From positions 2,502,944-2,566,943 of the forward strand of contig CP141729.1 of the NCBI GenBank assembly GCA_035621215.1: DNA of 64,000 nt, written 5' to 3'. Numbering within the stretch: position 1 is the first letter of the stretch; every line of letters starts with the position of its first letter. The DNA is from Oscillospiraceae bacterium MB08-C2-2 (lineage in GTDB: Bacteria; Bacillota; Clostridia; Oscillospirales; Ruminococcaceae). The notes under the pieces are model-generated. The model did not search any database. It was not told where the DNA came from and saw only the letters and a list, made by a program, of their open reading frames with translations. Positions 58,535 through 64,000 of this stretch are shown piece after piece. The translations under genes and the position numbers were made by a program.

Positions 58535-59245
58535 TCAGCTACCCAAATAAGCATCCCGAACCTGTTGGTTACAGAGAAGGCTTTTGCCTGTATCCGCCAG
58601 CACAACCTCCCCAGTTTCCACAACATAGCCCCGGTTTGCAATACGCAGCGCCTGGTTGGCATTTTGCTCAACCAGCAGCACCGTTGTTCCTGTATGGTTG
58701 ATATCCCGTATGGTTTTGAAAATCCGCCCCGCAATAATCGGAGCCAGACCCATAGAGGGTTCATCCAGCATCAACAGCTTGGGGCGGCTCATCAAAGCCC
58801 TTCCCATAGCCAGCATTTGCTGTTCACCGCCCGAAAGGGTTCCCGCCAGCTGGTTCTTGCGTTCTCCCAGTTGGGGAAATGTCTCAAAAATGCCCTCGAT
58901 ATCCTTTTGAATCTCCTTTTTATCCCGACGGGAATAGGCTCCCAGCAGCAGATTATCCAGCACCGAGCTGCGAGGGAACACCCGTCTCCCTTCGGGAACC
59001 ATGGTCATACCGCTTCGCACAATATGAGCGGGCGGCATCCCCTCGGTGGATTTACCCATAAAATGGATTTCACCCTGTGTCCGGCCGATCTGGCTCATAA
59101 TGGCTGTCATCAGGGTGGTTTTGCCTGCACCGTTGGCGCCGATCAGCGCCACGATTTCACCCTCTTCCACCTCAAGGCTGAGATCTTTCAATGCATGGAT
59201 GTTGCCGTAATGTACATGCAGCCCTTTTACCTCAAGTAATTTCAT
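58535..59245 (-). CDS. livF: Branched-chain-type amino acid ABC transporter ATPase LivF
   Basis: 236 residues from the ATG at 59245 (GAGGG eight bases before), overlapping livG by 14 bp. Walker A GANGAGKTTLMTAI, the signature LSGGEQQMLAMGRALM, Walker B KLLMLDEPSMGLAP and the switch His region LLVEQNANQAL are complete. VPEGRRVFPRSSVLDNL is typical of LivF. It pairs with LivG to drive uptake through the LivHM pore. Context suggests an amino or imino acid other than Leu/Ile/Val. Confidence 0.92.
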   Translation of the reverse strand: MKLLEVKGLHVHYGNIHALKDLSLEVEEGEIVALIGANGAGKTTLMTAIMSQIGRTQGEIHFMGKSTEGMPPAHIVRSGMTMVPEGRRVFPRSSVLDNLLLGAYSRRDKKEIQKDIEGIFETFPQLGERKNQLAGTLSGGEQQMLAMGRALMSRPKLLMLDEPSMGLAPIIAGRIFKTIRDINHTGTTVLLVEQNANQALRIANRGYVVETGEVVLADTGKSLLCNQQVRDAYLGS

Positions 59246-60017
59246 CCGATTCACCCTCTTTGCCAAGATATGCTTCTATCACCTTGGGATCATCCCGCAC
59301 GCAGGCGGGCAGGCCGTCTGCAATTTTAACACCGTGATCAAAAACCACAACACGGTCTGCAATTTGCATAACCAGACGCATGGCATGCTCAATAAGAATA
59401 ATGGAATAATGATCCTCTTTGAGCCGGTTTATCACTTCCATCAGCTCATCGGTTTCATGGGGGTTCATGCCTGCGGCCGGTTCATCCAGCAGAATCAGTT
59501 TTGGCTCTGTGGCCAGTGCCCGGGCAATCTCCAAACGGCGCTGCATGCCATAGGGCAGGTTTTTGGCCAGCCAATCCTGTTTATCTGCCATGCCAACATA
59601 AGAAAGGCATTCTTCTATTACCTGTTGATTGGTTTCAAGCTCCCGCTTGTATCGGCCGTTTCGCAGAAAGGCCGAGAGCATACCGGTTTTCCTGCGGCAG
59701 TGCCGGGCGATAACGATGTTCTCCGCCACAGTCATATTCCCAAAGAGGCGGATGTTTTGAAAGGTTCTTGAAATCCCCAGCTTGGTAATGGCATACGGCT
59801 TAATGCGGGTGATGTTTTTATCATCAAAGAAAATCTCCCCGGTGGTTGCCGGTGAAATCCCGGTCAACAGGTTATAGAAGGTGGTTTTACCGGAACCGTT
59901 GGGGCCGATGATCGCAACAATCTCCCCTTTTTCAATATGAAAATCAATGTCGCTATTGGCCAGCAGCCCTCCAAAAGATTTGGAGACACCTCTTGTCTCA
60001 AGCAGCGTTTTTGCCAT
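59232..60017 (-). CDS. livG: Branched-chain-type amino acid ABC transporter ATPase LivG
   Basis: 261 residues. Walker A GPNGSGKTTFYNLLTGI, Q-loop LGISRTFQNIRLF, signature region YGMQRRLEIARALA, Walker B KLILLDEPAAGMNPHET and the H-loop LIEHAMRLVMQIADRVVV are all present. The signature is the LivG variant (LPYGxQR in place of LSGGQ). It follows livM by 54 bp and overlaps livF. It works as the second ATPase of the uptake system. Confidence 0.92.
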   Translation of the reverse strand: MAKTLLETRGVSKSFGGLLANSDIDFHIEKGEIVAIIGPNGSGKTTFYNLLTGISPATTGEIFFDDKNITRIKPYAITKLGISRTFQNIRLFGNMTVAENIVIARHCRRKTGMLSAFLRNGRYKRELETNQQVIEECLSYVGMADKQDWLAKNLPYGMQRRLEIARALATEPKLILLDEPAAGMNPHETDELMEVINRLKEDHYSIILIEHAMRLVMQIADRVVVFDHGVKIADGLPACVRDDPKVIEAYLGKEGESDEIT

Positions 60018-60071
60018 AATACTTCACCTTTTTAATAAATTCATTCTGGTTCCTCTTTTAAGGGCCAATGC

Positions 60072-61136
60072 TCACTGCCCGGCACCCTTGCCCCAAATTC
60101 CCTGAGGCCGCAGACGCATCATGGTAATGAGAATCAGCCCATACAAAATCATCCACGGGTCAAAAGGAAGCCCCAGAACATCCTTGACCATCTGGAACAG
60201 TTCCGGAAGAATGGTCATAACAAAAGCACCCAGAATGGCACCCTTGATACTGCGGGCTCCCCCCACAATAACCATGGTCAAAATCAGGATGGATTGGGTG
60301 GAGGAAAGCATCTCCGGGCTGACAAAAGCAGCATAGGTCGCTTGCAGGCTGCCTGCAACCGAGCTGAGAACAGCCGAGAGCATAAACGCCGCCATCTTGT
60401 AGTATTTTGTGTTGATTCCCATAGCAACCGCTGCGATTTCATCCTCCCGAATGGCAGAAAAGGCATAGTTGGTGCGGGATTTTGCGATGCGGTGCATAAA
60501 AAAGGCGGTTAATGCAACAATCCCAAAGGCCAGCAGGATATAAGCCTCCTTGCCGCTGGGGCCAATCCGCCCGAACTTGGTTCCGAAGAACAAGGGGGCA
60601 GGTACACCGGGAATACCGGCCGAGGCCCCCAGTGAAGGGGTATTGATCACAACGTAGCGCAGAACCTCACCAAAGCCATAGGTGATAACCACCAGAAAGG
60701 AACCCTTGACCCGCTGGGATACCATAGCCAGTGGAATGGAGACCAACGCCGCAATAGCCATGGCGATGGGAATGGAAATCCAGAAATTGACTGGTGTGTA
60801 TTTTGTAAGCAGGGTAGTTATGTAGGCCCCAATGCCGAAAAAAGCAGCGTGGCCAAGGGAGGTCTGCCCGATATAGCCTGAAACAAAATTGAGCGCCAGT
60901 GTAAGCAGCGAATAAATCAGGCATGAAACCAAAATATGCTTAATATAGGTTGGCACAAGCCTTGTGGAGGTAAAGCTGTCAACAAAACAAACAGCCAGAA
61001 TAAACAGCAGGGCTGTCAGAAACATGGTGCCGGGGCGGGAGGGCAAACCCAAAACAAATCTTTTAAGCTGACTCCCGCTCCGTTGGGGTTGGTCGATTGC
61101 TGTTTCCTGCACATCTTCAAATATTTCCGCATTCAT
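60072..61136 (-). CDS. livM: Branched-chain-type amino acid ABC transporter permease LivM
   Basis: 354 residues from the ATG at 61136 with GGGAGG. An acidic cytoplasmic leader of about 30 residues is followed by 9-10 transmembrane helices. NFVSGYIGQTSLGHAAFFGIGAYITTLL and the EAA-like loop SAIREDEIAAVAMGINTKYYKMAAFMLSAVLSSVAGSL are standard LivM motifs that dock to the ATPases. It forms the membrane pore with LivH. Confidence 0.92.
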   Translation of the reverse strand: MNAEIFEDVQETAIDQPQRSGSQLKRFVLGLPSRPGTMFLTALLFILAVCFVDSFTSTRLVPTYIKHILVSCLIYSLLTLALNFVSGYIGQTSLGHAAFFGIGAYITTLLTKYTPVNFWISIPIAMAIAALVSIPLAMVSQRVKGSFLVVITYGFGEVLRYVVINTPSLGASAGIPGVPAPLFFGTKFGRIGPSGKEAYILLAFGIVALTAFFMHRIAKSRTNYAFSAIREDEIAAVAMGINTKYYKMAAFMLSAVLSSVAGSLQATYAAFVSPEMLSSTQSILILTMVIVGGARSIKGAILGAFVMTILPELFQMVKDVLGLPFDPWMILYGLILITMMRLRPQGIWGKGAGQ

Positions 61137-61152
61137 TTCAAACGCCTCCCTT

Positions 61153-62043
61153 CTATACTTTTTCTTCAAATCGGAAGCCCATCAGGCCGGTTGGTTTGAT
61201 CAGCAGCACAGCGATCATAATGGTAAAGCCGATGGCATCCTTATAACCGGTGGAGATAAACCCCGCCGTAAGGCTTTCCGCAATACCTAGAATAAGTCCT
61301 CCCACCAAAGAGCCGGTGATGGAGCCGATTCCCCCCAAAATGGCAACCGACCATCCTTTAAGACCGGCCAGCGCCCCCATCATAGGGTTAACCGAATAAA
61401 TAATCCCCACAAACACACCGGCCGCTGCGCCCAGTGCGCCGGATATGGCAAAGGTTACCTTAATGAGCTTTTCACTTTCGGCCCCCATAAGCTCCAAGGT
61501 CTGCATATCCTGCGCGGCGGCAAGCATAGCCTTGCCTGTCACCGTTTTGGAGATAAACAGCTGCAAAATCACCATAATCACAATGGTTGCAGCCAAAATT
61601 GTCATATGAATGGAGCTGATCGCCAGTGTGCTTCCCCCCATAGAAAAGAGAGAGAGCATTTTATAATCCAAAATACCCGGATATGCCCGAGGGTCCGGTG
61701 TAAAAGCGGCTGTTGCCGAATACCGGAGGAAGGTGGAAAGCCCCAGAGCTGTAATAAACCCGGCGGTGAGCATTTTTCTTTTCTTGCGCAATGGCCTATA
61801 GCCAAGATGATCAATGAGCATAGCCAGAACAGCCCCCACAGCCATTGCAATAATCAGCGCAGGAAGCAGCGGCATCCCCGCCATACATAAAAAGTAACCG
61901 ACATAAGCGCCCAGCATATAAACCTCACCGTGTGTCCAGTTCATGACACCCACAATTCCGAACACTGTTGTCCAACCAATGGCGATCAGTGAGTAAATTC
62001 CGCCTTGCGCCAGTCCGTTTATGACCTGCTGCAACAATTCCAT
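61153..62043 (-). CDS. livH: Branched-chain-type amino acid ABC transporter permease LivH
   Basis: 296 residues. It opens QQVINGLAQGGIYSLIAIGWTTVFGIVGVMNWTHGEVYMLGAY, the LivH signature, and has about eight transmembrane helices. The coupling loop MLAAAQDMQTLELMGAESEKLIKVTFAISGALGAAAGV contacts the ATPases. GGAGG precedes the ATG. It is 16 bp upstream of livM and probably co-translated. Confidence 0.92.
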   Translation of the reverse strand: MELLQQVINGLAQGGIYSLIAIGWTTVFGIVGVMNWTHGEVYMLGAYVGYFLCMAGMPLLPALIIAMAVGAVLAMLIDHLGYRPLRKKRKMLTAGFITALGLSTFLRYSATAAFTPDPRAYPGILDYKMLSLFSMGGSTLAISSIHMTILAATIVIMVILQLFISKTVTGKAMLAAAQDMQTLELMGAESEKLIKVTFAISGALGAAAGVFVGIIYSVNPMMGALAGLKGWSVAILGGIGSITGSLVGGLILGIAESLTAGFISTGYKDAIGFTIMIAVLLIKPTGLMGFRFEEKV

Positions 62044-62157
62044 TGCCGATACCTCCAGCCTATGATGTTATCTTTGCTTTTTCTTTGAACCTTATATTCC
62101 CGCACAGCCTGCCCGGCGGTTCCCTTGGAGCAGGCTATACCGGAATACCCTCTTTGT

Positions 62158-63360
62158 TTATTCAGCCATTACAAAGCTTTTGTCTTTGATTGTCAATGTC
62201 AGATAATCCCGAACCCAGTCATTGTCCTCATTAAAGGATACCGTTCCCGTTACACCTTTATAGTTGGTGGTTTTAAGAGCTTCCTTAAAGGTTTCACGGC
62301 TCAGCTCGCCGGATGCAAGGGCTCTTTCGGCCGCTTCTGCAATCACATACATCTGGTCATAGGCCAACGCTGCAAAGCCATCCGGTTCCACGCCGTATTT
62401 CTTTTTATATTTGGCAACCAGCTCTTGCACCTTTGGGTCCGGGTTGTTGGCCACATAGACCCCGATTACAAAGACACCCTCGGAGGAATCGCCTGCAATC
62501 TCAATGGTTTTGGCATTGTATAAACCGGTTCCACCAATAACAGGCACATCCACCCCGTTTTGTTTAAGCTGGCGGATAATAAGCCCGGAATCCGCCATGG
62601 TTCCGCAAAGTGCAACGGCATCGGGATTCATCCCCTTTGCAGTGGTAATCTGGGCTGTAAAATCCTGATCGGTGGCAAGATAGGTCAGACTGCCCAGCGT
62701 GGTTCCGCCGTTGGCTTCAAGATAACCCTTAAAGCTGTCGCTCAGGCCAATGCCATAGTCGTTGTTGACATAAAAGACCGCTACATTTTTATAGCCCCGG
62801 CTTAAAAGAGCCTTTGCCATCTGGGGCCCCACCGCCGCATCCTGAACCGACATGCGGAAGAAATATTCGCTGGAGCCGGTAAGCTGGGGAGAACTGGAGC
62901 TGACCACCAGCTCGGGAAGGCCTGCATTGTCCACAATGGGCACCATGGCAAGGGTTGCAGAGGAATTGCAGGAGCCGCCAATTGCCAGAATGGCATCGTT
63001 ATCGGCAAATTTTTGGGCCCCCGATGCCGCTCTTTGGGGGTCACCTTGGTCATCGTATGTACTGAGCACTATTTTTGCACCGTTAACGCCACCTGCCCCG
63101 TTGATTTCATCCATTGCCAGCTCATAGCCCTGCTTCTGGCTGACCCCCATGCTGCCGGAATTGCCGGTCATGGGTGCAACCAAACCGATTTCGATATCCT
63201 TGACCGGGGTGATGGGCTGAGCCTGGGAACTTGGCTGAGCGGCGGAGGGCTGCTGTGCACTGGAACTTCCGGCGCTTGCGCTTGGGGCTGCACAGCCCAC
63301 CAGCATCAGCCCCGCTAAGGCACTTGCTGTTGCGGCATAAAGAAATTTCCTGATTTTCAT
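62158..63360 (-). CDS. livK: Branched-chain-type amino acid ABC transporter substrate-binding lipoprotein LivK
   Basis: 400 residues; AGGAGG before the ATG. A lipoprotein signal (lipobox LMLVGC, Cys near 23) and a Ser/Gln-rich tether lead into a type I periplasmic binding fold: IEIGLVAPMTGNSGSMGVSQKQGYELAMDEINGAGGVNGAKI, DNDAILAIGGSCNSSATLAMVPI, SSSSPQLTGSSEYFFR and DPDAVALCGTMADSGLIIRQLKQNG. It captures the ligand outside the membrane and feeds LivHM. The gene leads the operon and lies 73 bp after the PucR-type regulator. The ligand pocket cannot be read by eye. Confidence 0.93.
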   Translation of the reverse strand: MKIRKFLYAATASALAGLMLVGCAAPSASAGSSSAQQPSAAQPSSQAQPITPVKDIEIGLVAPMTGNSGSMGVSQKQGYELAMDEINGAGGVNGAKIVLSTYDDQGDPQRAASGAQKFADNDAILAIGGSCNSSATLAMVPIVDNAGLPELVVSSSSPQLTGSSEYFFRMSVQDAAVGPQMAKALLSRGYKNVAVFYVNNDYGIGLSDSFKGYLEANGGTTLGSLTYLATDQDFTAQITTAKGMNPDAVALCGTMADSGLIIRQLKQNGVDVPVIGGTGLYNAKTIEIAGDSSEGVFVIGVYVANNPDPKVQELVAKYKKKYGVEPDGFAALAYDQMYVIAEAAERALASGELSRETFKEALKTTNYKGVTGTVSFNEDNDWVRDYLTLTIKDKSFVMAE

Positions 63361-63433
63361 ATCAATACCTCCTAGCTTTTTTATGTTAAATATGGCTTGC
63401 GCATATCAAACCCGCCGACAGACAAATGAGGGA

Positions 63434-64000
63434 TTAAAAAGCAAAATAATCATGAAGCATCAGCATAACCGATAAATAGGTTCGCATATAGTGGTCATTT
63501 AAATCCCATCCGCAAAGCTGGTTGATTTTATTGATGCGGTGTGTTAGGGTATGGCGGTGTATAAAAAGCCGGGAAGCTGTGGCGGATTGTGCTCCGCCTT
63601 GGGCCAGATAGACCCGCAGTGTATGAACATAGCTGGTGCCGTGAGCCCGGTCATAATCCAGCAGGGTATGTAAAACGCTTTGCTTGCCCACCACACTTTG
63701 GCGGCTGTTCCGGTTTATGGCATGAAACAATTCAAAAAAAGGCAGGTTCGGAGCGTAGCAGGTGCCCCGTCTGGCTCCCACCCGCAAAAGGGTTTCGCAG
63801 CAGCGCAGCGCATCGGTATAGGCTGCATCCAGCATGGTGGGGGAAGGCGTTTTCTGTACGCCGATAAAAAAATTCACGTGCCGCTGCTCGGACATAAAGG
63901 TAAGCAGGATAGTCAGCTCAAAGATGCAGTTGTTGATAGAGCTGCCCCTTGGCAGCACCAGACAAAAGACCATGCTGCCCTCCGGCACCGATGCCTTACA
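63434..64000 (-). CDS. PucR/CdaR-type transcriptional regulator (5' end cut by window)
   Basis: The visible 188 residues run off the window edge at the N-terminal side. The C-terminus, LLDYDRAHGTSYVHTLRVYLAQGGAQSATASRLFIHRHTLTHRINKINQLCGWDL, is the PucR-type HTH_30 DNA-binding domain, including the family pattern of a helix followed by HRHTLxxRI. Before it lies a GGDEF-like/linker domain typical of these activators. PucR, CdaR and PutR-like regulators usually activate neighbouring catabolic genes in response to their substrate. It precedes livK on the same strand, so it is the likely regulator of the liv-dehydrogenase operon. Confidence 0.85.
   Translation of the reverse strand, partial: CKASVPEGSMVFCLVLPRGSSINNCIFELTILLTFMSEQRHVNFFIGVQKTPSPTMLDAAYTDALRCCETLLRVGARRGTCYAPNLPFFELFHAINRNSRQSVVGKQSVLHTLLDYDRAHGTSYVHTLRVYLAQGGAQSATASRLFIHRHTLTHRINKINQLCGWDLNDHYMRTYLSVMLMLHDYFAF

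Noticed and set aside
1-64000. tRNA and rRNA genes
   Set aside because: No cloverleaf-like segment ending in GGTTCGAATCC-type arms and no conserved rRNA strings were noticed in the intergenic regions; tRNAscan would settle it.

Overview
The window looks like chromosomal DNA of an anaerobic, motile, spore-forming-type clostridium (Bacillota, Clostridia; Oscillospiraceae-like is an inference). Supporting signs are strong AGGAGG ribosome binding sites, GTG/TTG starts, a T-box-controlled AspRS-GatCAB operon, pyruvate kinase with the Gram-positive C-terminal extension, a class B sortase, Ptb/Buk and ferredoxin-linked 2-oxoacid oxidation. No rRNA, tRNA or CRISPR array was recognised. Both edges cut genes: a methionine-gamma-lyase-family gene on the left and a PucR-type regulator on the right.

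Layout. 1-5.2 kb (minus): murD, two tandem M42 aminopeptidases, a GNAT acetyltransferase and a PLP lyase. 5.6-9.1 kb: a PfkB sugar kinase facing away from pyruvate kinase. 9.2-11.5 kb (plus): lipoprotein-like class B sortase, SGNH-like exported protein, small membrane protein. 11.6-14.0 kb: DUF2975 membrane protein, Cro/CI-like regulator and a large DUF4173/DUF4153-type membrane protein. 14.0-17.4 kb: hairpin-rich repeats, LysR regulator, EcsC protein, ArsC/Spx protein and an EAL-domain remnant. 17.7-24.4 kb: CheW and a chemoreceptor (minus), then motAB (plus). Between them lies a tyrosine recombinase bounded by a perfect 20-bp inverted repeat that also encloses a perfect consensus promoter; this invertible-switch-like arrangement is the most striking observation.

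24.4-29.7 kb: T-box leader, AspRS, gatC, gatA, gatB, the indirect route to Asn-tRNA (and Gln-tRNA). The likely specifier reads GAAC, so Glu and Asn codons overlap. 29.7-34.1 kb (minus): iorA-iorB-buk-ptb, a pathway from 2-oxoacids to acyl-CoA to acyl-phosphate to ATP, preceded by a tiny Cys-rich ORF and a hairpin-dense leader. 34.5-38.8 kb: FAD oxidoreductase and divergent MFS transporter with a MarR regulator; all three upstream regions share TTATCCATA.

39.0-46.1 kb (minus): a 1747-residue secreted GH3 enzyme and a beta-propeller-rhodanese lipoprotein, linked by three copies of a GTGCTCGAGCAC-type operator. 46.8-50.2 kb: AT-richer segment with HelD, an AraC-GNAT fusion and a methyltransferase remnant. 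50.3-52.0 kb: IS110-family element with a probable bridge-RNA region. 52.1-53.5 kb: BclA-like collagen-repeat surface protein. 53.8-54.1 kb: candidate structured ncRNA. 54.3-64 kb (minus): PucR regulator, livKHMGF uptake system, a DpaA-like reductase and a five-subunit flavin/iron-sulfur amino- or imino-acid dehydrogenase of HcnABC/octopine-oxidase/dye-linked proline dehydrogenase type. Together these suggest uptake and oxidation of one amino or imino acid.
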